Of a stretch of DNA of 64,000 nt, positions 44,535 to 53,613 are shown one piece after another. The stretch spans positions 124,001 through 188,000 of the forward strand of contig NZ_QBUD01000003.1 of the NCBI RefSeq assembly GCF_003058085.1, in the 5' to 3' direction. Below the pieces are notes generated by a model. That model made no database searches, was not told the DNA's origin, and worked only from the letters and a program-made list of their open reading frames with translations. The stretch comes from Yoonia sediminilitoris. GTDB taxonomy: Bacteria; Pseudomonadota; Alphaproteobacteria; Rhodobacterales; Rhodobacteraceae. Each line of letters starts with the position of its first letter. Within the stretch, counting starts at the first letter, position 1. Both the position numbers and the translations under genes were made by a program.

Positions 44535-45965
44535 ATGAAGTATGACAGATTTATCAAAGCCGCAGTTGCCGGCTTGGCGTTGTCGCTAACAGCGGCAGCA
44601 CCGACTATCGCACCGGCAGAAACGTTGCGCGTATTGCGCGGCGCGGCGTCGAGTGCGTTGAATGTTCCAATGAACAGGGCTGTTGTCGTCGAAAGCGACA
44701 CCCCCTTCACCGAATTAACGATTGCAAATCCTGGGATCGCAGACATTTCGTCCTTTTCCGATCGCACGATCTATGTGCTCGGCAAAGAACCAGGGCGCAC
44801 GACACTTACGCTACTTGGGGCGGATGGCCGTCTGATTACCAATGTTGAGGTCCGGGTCACACCAGACATGGCCGAATTCAAAGAGCGTCTGACGCAGATT
44901 CTGCCCAACGAAAAAATCGAAGTGCGCACCGCGAATAACGGGATCGTGCTTTCGGGCACCGTCAGTTCAATCGCGAAACTCGACCGCGCACTGGAACTGG
45001 CAGAGCGTTACGCGCCAGAGCGTGTATCGAATTTGATGAATGTTGGCGGGACCCAGCAGGTGATGTTGAAAGTCCGGTTTGCAGAAATGCAGCGTTCGGT
45101 CAGCAAGTCACTTTCTTCATCACTCAGCCTCGGCGGTGAAGCATTCAGTGGCGACTTGGGACTATCAGGCGGTACAAACACAACCAATTCGTCCGGTGCG
45201 ATCGCAAACACCTTCGACGGTAATGTCCCTGCAGCAAACGCTAACAATGGCGCGATCCTGTTTGGATTTGGCGCTGGCGGCGTTGAGGTTGGCATCCTTT
45301 TGGAAGCGCTCGAATCACGCGGTGTTGTTCGCACACTGGCAGAACCCAGCCTGACAGCACTGAGTGGTCAGAACGCCACATTCCTTGCTGGCGGTGAATA
45401 TCCAATTCCGGTCAGCGGTGACGAAGGGTCCATCTCAGTTGAGTTCAAGCCATTCGGTGTCGAACTGGAATTCGTGCCGACTGTTGTGGATGAAGACATC
45501 ATCAACCTGGAAATGCTGGCGGCCGTGTCGGCTCTTGATCCGGCAAACAGCTTTACGGCCAACGGTCTGACAATCGCCGCGTTTACCCGCCGCGAAACAT
45601 CTACCACGGTTGAAATGCGCGACGGCGAAAGCTTTGCCATTGCCGGCCTTTTGTCTGATGACTTCACTGACCTGAGCGGTCAGGTGCCATGGATCGGCGA
45701 CGTGCCGATTTTGGGCGCCCTGTTCCGCAGCTCGAACTACCAGCGCCGCCAGACGGAATTGGTAATCATTGTGACGCCTCATCTGGTTTCACCAACACGC
45801 GGCACCGCACTGGCATTGCCCACGGATCGCGTCCAACCCCCGACCGAACGGGATCTTTTCCTGTTTGGCAAGGTTGCCGCGTCTGATGCACCAACACGCG
45901 GTGGTGCGGGCGAAGTGGCACGCCAGGACTTTAGCGGGTCCTACGGCTATGTCCTTGATGAATAA
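44535..45965 (+). CDS. cpaC: Flp pilus secretin CpaC/RcpA
   Basis: 476 residues. A signal peptide (about 1-31) is followed by an N-terminal pilus-secretin domain (SDTPFTELTIANPGIADISSF region), a BON-like segment and the secretin domain. Secretin motifs include VRTLAEPSLTALSGQNATFLAGGE and the terminal RRQTELVIIVTPHLV. It forms the outer-membrane channel for Flp pili. A short gap leads to the OmpA-type lipoprotein. Confidence 0.94.
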   Translation: MKYDRFIKAAVAGLALSLTAAAPTIAPAETLRVLRGAASSALNVPMNRAVVVESDTPFTELTIANPGIADISSFSDRTIYVLGKEPGRTTLTLLGADGRLITNVEVRVTPDMAEFKERLTQILPNEKIEVRTANNGIVLSGTVSSIAKLDRALELAERYAPERVSNLMNVGGTQQVMLKVRFAEMQRSVSKSLSSSLSLGGEAFSGDLGLSGGTNTTNSSGAIANTFDGNVPAANANNGAILFGFGAGGVEVGILLEALESRGVVRTLAEPSLTALSGQNATFLAGGEYPIPVSGDEGSISVEFKPFGVELEFVPTVVDEDIINLEMLAAVSALDPANSFTANGLTIAAFTRRETSTTVEMRDGESFAIAGLLSDDFTDLSGQVPWIGDVPILGALFRSSNYQRRQTELVIIVTPHLVSPTRGTALALPTDRVQPPTERDLFLFGKVAASDAPTRGGAGEVARQDFSGSYGYVLDE

Positions 45966-45981
45966 TTGGAGTTTGAGGTCA

Positions 45982-46632
45982 ATGAAAAAACTTATGACAA
46001 CAGCAATGGCCGCTGCACTCCTTGCAGGTTGCACGGCCGACGATCCAACCTACTCTTCCTTCTTCTCGGAAGCAGGATCAGAGATTGATTCCGGCGACTT
46101 CGGCAATGCCACCATGAACAACATGTTGGTGCAGACCGGACAGCAGGATTACACCATCAATCTGGCGCGTCGTTTCGCGTCGGATGTGAACTCGACGGTG
46201 AATTTCGCCTTCAACTCGACCGTGTTGGACGCTGATGCGCGTGCAACATTGATCAAGCAGGCCGATTGGATTCGCCAGTTCCCAGAGGTTCGGTTCCGCG
46301 TATATGGCCATACCGATCTGGTGGGCAGCAATGCCTACAACCGCAGACTTGGTCTGCGTCGGGCACAGGCCGTTGTTGGGTTTCTGACCTCACAAGGCAT
46401 TGATCGTAGCCGTTTGGAGGCGCTAGCGTCATTCGGCGAGACACGGCCAGTGGTCGCAACGCAGAACCGCGAACGCCGCAATCGCCGTACTGTGACCGAG
46501 GTTTCAGGGTTTGTTGAAAGCAACCCACTGATTCTGAACGGCAAATACGCTGAAGTTATCTTCCGCGAATATGTACGGTCTGCAACGCCGCAATCAGGTC
46601 GGCGCCAGACGGTTATCAGTACCGGCGGTTAA
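45982..46632 (+). CDS. OmpA-family lipoprotein in the CpaD position
   Basis: 216 residues. A lipoprotein signal ends with LLAGC (Cys17). The C-terminal OmpA-like domain has NFAFNSTVLDADA, VYGHTDLVGSNAYNRRLGLRRAQAV and the FGETRPV region, which bind peptidoglycan. In classical tad loci this slot holds CpaD, a small lipoprotein that helps the secretin. Here a peptidoglycan-binding lipoprotein seems to replace it. GAGG lies upstream of the ATG at 45982. Confidence 0.88.
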   Translation: MKKLMTTAMAAALLAGCTADDPTYSSFFSEAGSEIDSGDFGNATMNNMLVQTGQQDYTINLARRFASDVNSTVNFAFNSTVLDADARATLIKQADWIRQFPEVRFRVYGHTDLVGSNAYNRRLGLRRAQAVVGFLTSQGIDRSRLEALASFGETRPVVATQNRERRNRRTVTEVSGFVESNPLILNGKYAEVIFREYVRSATPQSGRRQTVISTGG

Positions 46633-46644
46633 CTGCCTACCTTT

Positions 46645-46678
46645 TTGTTCACGCCAGGCCATGCCTTGGCGTGAACAA
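46645..46678 (+). terminator. Long hairpin after the OmpA-type gene
   Basis: TTGTTCACGCCA and TGGCGTGAACAA form a 12-bp perfect stem around a 10-base loop, shortly after the gene. No T run follows on the plus strand. On the minus strand AAAAA before the stem would give a T run. It may end the cpaC transcript. Confidence 0.6.
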
Positions 46679-46875
46679 CACTGCATTATTTCCCAGATCG
46701 TCGCAAATTTCCGCACAATTACGATCTTTTCGTCCAAATCTCGACATGATTGTAACCAATAGTCCGTCTAAGGGGTTTAAGGTCTGTTCTAGTAACTGAT
46801 CCAGAACCCGGTATCTGGACCACATGCCCCAAGTTGCATTAGGTTTTCGTGATAAATAGATAAGGACGTGTCATT

Positions 46876-48120
46876 ATGAGTACGAGCCCGGTCGTTCAGC
46901 ATGATCAGCCATCAATCGTGGCTTGCACGATCAGCAGAGACGTACAGATCTTCGATCTTTTGATTGAGGATATGGAAGCCGCTCTTGGCGATTCATGGGG
47001 CGACCTGAGCTTTGAAGATGCCGCGTCTTTTCTGTCCCAACCAGAAGCGAATTCGCTCCAGTTCGTCACGATTGCGATGGACACCGAAGACGAAGACAAC
47101 CTTGCCATCATTTCGGAAGTGGTCTCTGCGGCGAAGGCGGCAAGGATCAAGGTTATCCTGATTGCAGAGGATGTTAGCCCATCTGCCTTGCATCAGTTGT
47201 TGCGCGAGGGCGGGGACGAATTTGTGCCCTATCCGCTTCCCGAAAACGAACTTGCCAACGCGATTGAGCGCGTTCTGACCGCAGAAGAGCCTGAGGTTCC
47301 CGCGACTGGTGAAAATAAATTCAAGGCGACCGGCGACCGATCCGGTGTCGTGATTCCGGTTCACGGACTTGCAGGCGGCGTCGGCGCCACGATGTTGGCG
47401 GTGAACCTGGCGTGGGAACTGGCGAATGTCGAGAAAGAAGACCCACCCAAGGTGTGTCTGATCGATCTGGACTTTCAGTTCGGCAGCGCATCGACCTACC
47501 TTGACCTGCCCCGGCGCGAAGCCGTTCTTGAAATGCTGACCGATACCGAAGCAATGGACAAAGATGCGTTCATGCAGGCTTTGCTAACCTATGGCGACAA
47601 ATTGCATGTGTTGACATCGCCAATGGACATGATTCCGCTCGATATGATCACGCCCGAAGATATCGGCAGGGTGATGGAAATGGCCCGCGTCAATTTCGAT
47701 TACGTCATTGTGGATATGCCTTCCACGATGGTCGAATGGTCGCAAACGGTACTGGAAATGTCACACGTTTATTTCGCCATGATCGAGCTGGATATGCGCT
47801 CGGCCCAGAATACGCTGCGCCTTAAACGTGCGCTGCAATCCGAAGATTTACCTTTTGAAAAGCTCCGTTTTGTACTGAATAGAGCACCCGGCTTTACTGA
47901 CCTGAATGGCAAAAGCCGGGTCAAGCGTTTGTCAGAAAGCCTTGGCATCTCGATCGAAGTTCTACTGCCGGACGGCGGAAAGCCCGTGGCACAAAGCGCA
48001 GATCATGGTGCGCCAATGGCAGAGCAGATACCAAAGAATCCTTTGCGCAAGGAAATCACGAAGCTTGCGAAATCCGTCCATGATGTGAACCAGTCCGAAG
48101 CCACCGAAGCACGAGCATAA
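46876..48120 (+). CDS. cpaE: Flp pilus assembly protein CpaE/TadZ
   Basis: 414 residues. A receiver-like N-terminal domain (about 10-140) is followed by a ParA/MinD-type ATPase domain. The P-loop is atypical: GGVGATM (167-173), with alanine where the catalytic GKT lysine is expected. Other motifs such as CLIDLDFQFGSAS are kept. TadZ proteins localise the pilus machine at a cell pole. Loss of the lysine suggests weak or no ATP hydrolysis. cpaF follows within 11 bases. Confidence 0.92.
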   Translation: MSTSPVVQHDQPSIVACTISRDVQIFDLLIEDMEAALGDSWGDLSFEDAASFLSQPEANSLQFVTIAMDTEDEDNLAIISEVVSAAKAARIKVILIAEDVSPSALHQLLREGGDEFVPYPLPENELANAIERVLTAEEPEVPATGENKFKATGDRSGVVIPVHGLAGGVGATMLAVNLAWELANVEKEDPPKVCLIDLDFQFGSASTYLDLPRREAVLEMLTDTEAMDKDAFMQALLTYGDKLHVLTSPMDMIPLDMITPEDIGRVMEMARVNFDYVIVDMPSTMVEWSQTVLEMSHVYFAMIELDMRSAQNTLRLKRALQSEDLPFEKLRFVLNRAPGFTDLNGKSRVKRLSESLGISIEVLLPDGGKPVAQSADHGAPMAEQIPKNPLRKEITKLAKSVHDVNQSEATEARA

Positions 48121-48131
48121 GAGGCCCTATT

Positions 48132-49592
48132 ATGTTCTCGAAGTACAAGAAACCAACCGCCCCCAAAGACGCATCCACTGGTGCAGCACCCTCGGTGGCC
48201 GCAAAGCCAACCGTGACACCGATTGCCGTCGCCCCTGCCGAAGAGCCGCGCAAATCGCTCATGAAAACCATGCCCAAACGCGCCGCAGAAGCGGGGCCAA
48301 TGGACAAGGAAAAACGCCGCAAGGAACGTCTGGGCGAAATCAAGCTAGAGTTGCACAAGGCCCTGCTGGATAACCTGAACCTCGCCGCTTTGGAAACTGC
48401 ATCAGAGCAGGAATTGCGGACTGAAATCAACGCGATCGCCAACGAGACGCTCGAGGATATGGGAATCGTCCTGAACCGGGACGAACGCCAGACACTCAGC
48501 CAGGATCTGTTTTTCGAAGTGACTGGCTTGGGTCCGCTTGAAACACTTCTGAAAGACGACACCGTCAACGATATTCTTGTCAACGGGCCGCAACAGATCT
48601 TTGTTGAACGTGCAGGGCGACTTGAGCTAACGGACATCACCTTCAAGGATGAGAAGCACCTCTTGCGTATCATCGACAAGATCGTATCTGCGGTGGGTCG
48701 GCGTGTGGACGAAAGCAACCCCTACGTCGATGCGCGCCTTGCCGATGGGTCCCGCTTCAACGCGATGGTGCCCCCGATTGCCGTTGACGGATCACTTGTC
48801 TCTATTCGTAAGTTCAAAAAGGACAAGCTGGGCATTGAAGAGCTTGTCAAATTCGGTGCCTTCACCGAAGAAATGGCCGCTTACCTTCAGGCCGCGGTGT
48901 CCACCCGACTGAACGTGATCGTGTCAGGTGGTACAGGTTCCGGGAAAACAACAACGCTGAACGCCCTATCGGGTTTTATTGATGATGCCGAACGTATCCT
49001 CACGATCGAGGATACCGCCGAACTCCAGCTGCAACAGACCCATGTGGGCCGGATGGAAAGCCGACCCCCTAACGTCGAGGGCAAGGGCGGCGTGTCACAG
49101 CGTGACTGTTTGAAGAACGCCCTGCGGATGCGCCCTGACCGGATTATTGTGGGGGAAACGCGAGGCGAGGAAGTCATCGACATGTTGCAGGCCATGAACA
49201 CCGGTCACGACGGGTCAATGACCACAATCCACGCCAACTCTGCCCGTGATGGCGTGTCGCGTCTGGAAAACATGATTGCCATGGCCGGAATCGAGATGCC
49301 AATCAAGGCGATGCGCAGCCAGATTTCGTCAGCGGTAAACCTGATCGTGCAGGCGTCGCGCTTGCAGGACGGCTCGCGGCGGATGACGTCGATCACCGAG
49401 ATTACCGGCATGGAAGGCGACGTGATCTCGATGCAGGAAATCTTTCGGTATCAACGCGTTGGCCTGACCCCTGAAAATAAGATCATCGGTCACTTCACGG
49501 CCACCGGCGTCCGCAGCAACTTCTCCGAACGCTTCAAGCTTTGGGGTTACGACCTGCCACCGGCCATCTTTGAACCAATGGTTGCGGAGTAA
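48132..49592 (+). CDS. cpaF: Flp pilus assembly ATPase CpaF/TadA
   Basis: 486 residues. It is a type II/IV secretion ATPase with Walker [13 protein letters not shown] (about 264-275), [14 protein letters not shown] (Walker B) and the His-box [10 protein letters not shown]. An N-terminal basic, proline- and alanine-rich tail precedes the core. It powers extension, and in TadA systems also retraction, of Flp pili. It belongs to the cpaE-F-tadB-C run with 5-base to 11-base gaps. Confidence 0.95.
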   Translation: MFSKYKKPTAPKDASTGAAPSVAAKPTVTPIAVAPAEEPRKSLMKTMPKRAAEAGPMDKEKRRKERLGEIKLELHKALLDNLNLAALETASEQELRTEINAIANETLEDMGIVLNRDERQTLSQDLFFEVTGLGPLETLLKDDTVNDILVNGPQQIFVERAGRLELTDITFKDEKHLLRIIDKIVSAVGRRVDESNPYVDARLADGSRFNAMVPPIAVDGSLVSIRKFKKDKLGIEELVKFGAFTEEMAAYLQAAVSTRLNVIVSGGTGSGKTTTLNALSGFIDDAERILTIEDTAELQLQQTHVGRMESRPPNVEGKGGVSQRDCLKNALRMRPDRIIVGETRGEEVIDMLQAMNTGHDGSMTTIHANSARDGVSRLENMIAMAGIEMPIKAMRSQISSAVNLIVQASRLQDGSRRMTSITEITGMEGDVISMQEIFRYQRVGLTPENKIIGHFTATGVRSNFSERFKLWGYDLPPAIFEPMVAE

Positions 49593-49597
49593 ACATC

Positions 49598-50563
49598 ATG
49601 ATTTCTGCTGAACCGATTATCTACATTGTCATATTCATTGCTGTATTGGCGCTGGTCCAAGGTGTCTATCTGGTGATTTTCGGCAAGTCGATCAGCATGG
49701 ACGGCAAGGTTAACCGCCGTCTGGATATGCTGGACAAAGGCGGAAACCGCGAACAGGTTCTTGATCAGCTGCGCAAGGAAATGACGCAGCACATGAAGTC
49801 GCAAAGCATTCCGATCTATTCGATGCTTGCAAGCAAGGCGCAGAAGGCCAACATCGCTTTTACACCGGGGCAGCTTATGCTCTTGATGGTGGTGGTAAGT
49901 TTCTTTGCCTTTATTTTGTTGACACTACAAACAGAGGTCAACGTCGCCATCCGCGCGCTTGTCGCAATCTGCATGGGCATCGGCGGTGTCTATACGTGGG
50001 TCAGCGGCAAGGCGAAGAAGCGCATGAACATGATCGGCGAGCAATTGCCCGAAGCGGTTGAACTGATGGTGCGCTCTTTGCGCGTGGGCCATCCGTTTTC
50101 ATCTGCTGTGTCCATTGTTGCCCGCGAAGTGCCTGACCCATTGGGGACAGAAATGGGCATGATCTCGGACGAGGCCGCATATGGCCGTGACATGGGTGAA
50201 ACGCTCAAGGCGATGGCCGAACGGCTGGATATACAGGATTTGCGCTTTCTGGCGGTCGCCGTGACCATCCAGCAGACATCCGGTGGCAATTTGGCCGAAA
50301 TCCTCGACGGTCTGGCAAAGGTTATCCGCGCGCGTTTCCGCCTGTTCCGACGGGTTGACGCCATCACCGCCGAGGCGAAGTGGTCCGGCAAACTGCTTTC
50401 GGGCTTTCCCTTTCTTGCGCTGGTCGGCATCAACATGGTCAAGCCTGACTATTTTGATGAGGTCATGGAAAGCAGCTACTTTATCCCAGCATGTCTGATT
50501 GTGGGGGCATTTCTGGTGCTGAACCTCATCGTCATGCGCGCACTTGTTGATATCAAGGTCTGA
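49598..50563 (+). CDS. tadB: Flp pilus inner-membrane protein TadB
   Basis: 321 residues with N-terminal, central and C-terminal hydrophobic helices and one T2SF domain (about 155-285, MVRSLRVGHPFSSAVSIVAREVPDP). It forms the inner-membrane platform with TadC above the CpaF ATPase. Its stop TGA overlaps the region of the tadC ribosome site. Confidence 0.93.
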   Translation: MISAEPIIYIVIFIAVLALVQGVYLVIFGKSISMDGKVNRRLDMLDKGGNREQVLDQLRKEMTQHMKSQSIPIYSMLASKAQKANIAFTPGQLMLLMVVVSFFAFILLTLQTEVNVAIRALVAICMGIGGVYTWVSGKAKKRMNMIGEQLPEAVELMVRSLRVGHPFSSAVSIVAREVPDPLGTEMGMISDEAAYGRDMGETLKAMAERLDIQDLRFLAVAVTIQQTSGGNLAEILDGLAKVIRARFRLFRRVDAITAEAKWSGKLLSGFPFLALVGINMVKPDYFDEVMESSYFIPACLIVGAFLVLNLIVMRALVDIKV

Positions 50564-50567
50564 GATC

Positions 50568-51542
50568 ATGAACATGGAAGAACTCCAAACTCTGGTGACC
50601 GATTACCTTGGTCCGTTTGGCCCCCTGATTTTGGTCGGGATGCTTGGGGTCTTTTTGATCCTGATCACCCTGCCCATCCTACTCAAGAAAGAAGCTGATC
50701 CGCTAGACCGGCTCAAGGCCAGTACCCGTCAGGAAGTCAAGGGTAAGGAAAAGGGTGAAAAACTCCGGAATGCGACAAGCCGCGACAAGTTGGAAAAATA
50801 CTCCAACTTTCTGGAACCACAGAACGAGGAAGAGTACTCGGCTGTCAAACTGAAGCTGATGCAGGCCGGATATCGCGGAAAGAATTCGGTTCGGATTTTC
50901 CACTTCCTGCAGTTCGCCCTGGGCATCTTTGGCCTTATCCTGGGCGGCGCATACGCGGTTTTCATCAGCACGCAAGGGGATGTGGAGACACAGGAACTGG
51001 CACTTTCGGTGCTCGTTCCGGGTGCGGCTCTTTACTTGCTGCCACGCTACTGGGTGACGCGCCGGCAGCAGATGCGGCAAGAAGCAATTCAGAACGGATT
51101 TCCAGACAGCCTTGATATGATGCTTGTTTGCGTCGAAGCCGGGCAATCGCTTGATCAATCCATCCTTCGGGTCGCCCGTGAACTTGCGGCCGGCTTTCCA
51201 GAACTTGCCGCCGAATACGAGATTGTCAGTCAAGAAATGAAGGCAGGCAAAGACAAGACGAGCGTGCTAAAGGACATGGCCGAACGGTCAGGGACTGCGG
51301 ATATTTCCAGCTTCGTGACCGTGTTGGTCCAGTCACAACAATTTGGTACATCAATTTCTGACGCCCTGAGGGTCTATGCATCGGAAATGCGGGACAAGCG
51401 GGTCATGCGTGCAGAAGAAGCTGCAAACAAATTGCCCACAAAAATGACATTGGCCACGATGATGCTGACCGTGCCACCGTTGATGGCTATCCTGATCGGA
51501 CCTTCAATCTACGCAATTGTGCAAAATCTTGGCTCTGGCTGA
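50568..51542 (+). CDS. tadC: Flp pilus inner-membrane protein TadC
   Basis: About 324 residues. It is the second T2SF protein, with DSLDMMLVCVEAGQSLDQSILRVAREL and a final hydrophobic helix (MMLTVPPLMAILIGPSIYAI). I chose the ATG at 50568, just after the tadB stop, and 50574 or the overlapping 50544 are alternatives. It pairs with TadB in the platform. Confidence 0.92.
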   Translation: MNMEELQTLVTDYLGPFGPLILVGMLGVFLILITLPILLKKEADPLDRLKASTRQEVKGKEKGEKLRNATSRDKLEKYSNFLEPQNEEEYSAVKLKLMQAGYRGKNSVRIFHFLQFALGIFGLILGGAYAVFISTQGDVETQELALSVLVPGAALYLLPRYWVTRRQQMRQEAIQNGFPDSLDMMLVCVEAGQSLDQSILRVARELAAGFPELAAEYEIVSQEMKAGKDKTSVLKDMAERSGTADISSFVTVLVQSQQFGTSISDALRVYASEMRDKRVMRAEEAANKLPTKMTLATMMLTVPPLMAILIGPSIYAIVQNLGSG

Positions 51543-51552
51543 CGAAAGCCCA

Positions 51553-52107
51553 ATGATGAAACGGGTGATTGCCCTTTTTCTTATTGCTATATTGGCCGCC
51601 TGCAACTCAGGCGGCCTTGGTCGTTCGGATGGGGTATTTGCACCCGGTGTTGCGGGGAAGTCAGATATTGACGGGCTGATTGTTGGTCATCGACTGATGG
51701 CGGCCAGCGAATTTGAACTGGCGCTCAAAGCCTATACACGTGCCGCAGCCCAGCAGGGCCTGAATGTCGATACACTGTCGGCCCTAGGCTCAGCAAACTT
51801 GCGACTTGGCCGTCTGGGACAGGCGGAAAAACTGCTACGCCGGGCCACAGAAGAAGACCCGAGCTTCCCACCTGCATGGAACAACCTTGGCGTCATCCTG
51901 ATGGAAAAGGGTAATGTCGCCGAAGCAAGCGAGGTTTTTCGACGCGCATTTGCCGCAGATAACGGAAATTCGGACGAAATCCGCGACAATCTGCGCTTAG
52001 CACTCGCAAATTTGGAGAATTCAAGTGATAATGTGCGGGAAGAAAATCAGAACTTCAATCTGATCCGCCGGGGCTCGGGCGATTTCGTCCTAATGTCGGC
52101 ACTATAG
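51553..52107 (+). CDS. tadD: TPR lipoprotein TadD
   Basis: 184 residues. A lipoprotein signal ends at ILAAC (Cys17). Two to three TPR units follow (ALKAYTRAAAQQGLNVDTLSALGSANLRLGRLGQAEKLLRRA). TadD helps secretin assembly in tad systems. It starts 10 bases after tadC. An ATG at 51556 is an equal start. Confidence 0.88.
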   Translation: MMKRVIALFLIAILAACNSGGLGRSDGVFAPGVAGKSDIDGLIVGHRLMAASEFELALKAYTRAAAQQGLNVDTLSALGSANLRLGRLGQAEKLLRRATEEDPSFPPAWNNLGVILMEKGNVAEASEVFRRAFAADNGNSDEIRDNLRLALANLENSSDNVREENQNFNLIRRGSGDFVLMSAL

Positions 52108-52132
52108 GGTAGAGCAGCAAAAGGACGCAAAA

Positions 52133-52984
52133 ATGCGCCATTCCATTTTTTTGACGCTGGCGGCGACTGTCGCCTTGGCCGGGTGTGAGCCAGCGGGCGA
52201 TGCGGAAGTCGAACGTGCACTCAAAGATCTCAACGTCGTTGATGAAACCAATCTGAACGACATCTTCCTGACGGTTGGCGACCCGAACGAAGCAGTCAGC
52301 TATTTTTCCAAAGCAAACGCCAACGATCCGGGCCGCATCGACTTGCAACGAGGGCTCGCCAAGTCACTTGTTCGCGCGAAACGCAACGCAGACGCGGTTG
52401 TTGCATGGCAACAGGTCGTTGGTCACGAAGAGGCCGAGAACGTCGACCGCGTCGATTTAGCCGACGCGCAAATCCGCGCCAACAAGTGGGACGATGCAGC
52501 GGCCACATTGAATACAATCCCCCCGACCTACGAGACTTTCAAACGCTACTCGCTAGAAGCGGTCATCGCCGACAGCAAACAGCAATGGGAAAAGGCAGAC
52601 AGCTTTTACGAAACCGCCGTAGGCCTGACGACACGTCCGGCGAATACCTACAATAACTGGGGATATTCGAAACTGACTCGGGGCGAGTACCGCGAGGCGG
52701 AGCGTTTGCTTCTTGATTCGATCCGCTACGATCCGACCTCTTTTTCTGCCAAGAACAATTTGGTGCAGGCCCGCGGCGCGCGTCGGCAATACACGCTGCC
52801 GGTTGTTCCCATGACGCAGGTCGAACGTGCCGAGCTCTTGCATAATTTGGCGCTAACGGCGATCAAGCAAAACGATGTTACGACTGGAAAGTCGCTTCTT
52901 GCAGAAGCTGTAGAAACCCACCCAAGGTTTTTTCCAGAAGCATCGCGCGCGCTGGACGCGCTCGAGAACAACGTGAACAACTAG
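52133..52984 (+). CDS. Second TPR lipoprotein of the tad locus
   Basis: 283 residues. The lipoprotein signal ends at ALAGC (Cys18). Several TPR-like repeats follow (AVSYFSKANANDPGRIDLQRGLAKSLVRAK and NTYNNWGYSKLTRGEYREAERLLLDSI). It differs from TadD and occupies the place where some tad loci have a second TPR protein. It is probably an outer-membrane, periplasm-facing scaffold. The prepilin peptidase begins 2 bases later. Confidence 0.85.
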   Translation: MRHSIFLTLAATVALAGCEPAGDAEVERALKDLNVVDETNLNDIFLTVGDPNEAVSYFSKANANDPGRIDLQRGLAKSLVRAKRNADAVVAWQQVVGHEEAENVDRVDLADAQIRANKWDDAAATLNTIPPTYETFKRYSLEAVIADSKQQWEKADSFYETAVGLTTRPANTYNNWGYSKLTRGEYREAERLLLDSIRYDPTSFSAKNNLVQARGARRQYTLPVVPMTQVERAELLHNLALTAIKQNDVTTGKSLLAEAVETHPRFFPEASRALDALENNVNN

Positions 52985-52986
52985 AC

Positions 52987-53490
52987 ATGGCAATGACGGC
53001 AGAAGCGGCCTACTGGTTTTTACCTGCCGTCATTCCATTTTCGATCTACGTCGCCTGGCGCGACCTCAGCACAATGAAAATCCCCAACAAGGCGAATATG
53101 ATCTTACTGGGGATTTACGCTGTCTTTGGCCTCTTTGCTTTTCCATTCGATCTGTACCTGTGGCAGTGGCTGCATATTCCGATTGTGTTTGCGGTAGGTC
53201 TGCTGCTCTGGATGGGCCGGTTGATGGGTGCCGGAGATGTCAAATTCCTTGTCGCCGCCTCCCCCTTTTTTGTCGTCACTTCATGGGATGACGGCTATTT
53301 TCTGATCGTCCTGTACACCTCTAGTCTGCTTGCGGGGGTCATTGTATTTTATAGTTTCAAGTTCTTGCCGGTGTTGCACGCGCCGGTGTCGGGCTGGCAA
53401 AGCCTGCGCGAAGGTCGCAGGTTCCCCAAAGGTCCAATGCTCGCAGTCATTCTCTTGGCATATCTGATCCTCGCAGCGGTTTATGGCTGA
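52987..53490 (+). CDS. cpaA: A24 family prepilin peptidase TadV/CpaA
   Basis: 167 residues with about four to five membrane segments. The two catalytic aspartates of this aspartic protease family are visible: Asp26 in AWRDLSTMKIPN and Asp84 in GAGDVKF. It should cut the leader of the Flp pilins after glycine. It lacks the extra methyltransferase domain of type IVa peptidases, as expected for tad. The next gene lies beyond a 123-base gap. Confidence 0.92.
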   Translation: MAMTAEAAYWFLPAVIPFSIYVAWRDLSTMKIPNKANMILLGIYAVFGLFAFPFDLYLWQWLHIPIVFAVGLLLWMGRLMGAGDVKFLVAASPFFVVTSWDDGYFLIVLYTSSLLAGVIVFYSFKFLPVLHAPVSGWQSLREGRRFPKGPMLAVILLAYLILAAVYG

Positions 53491-53613
53491 AAAAACTGGT
53501 TAATGCCTTGGTCAAGGTCGTCTTTGTTCACTATTTCGCCATAATGAGCTGCGATCTTGGGGCAAGGCTGCGTTGCGGCCTGACGTAGTTTAAGGGCAAG
53601 GGGCAGCATCCAG

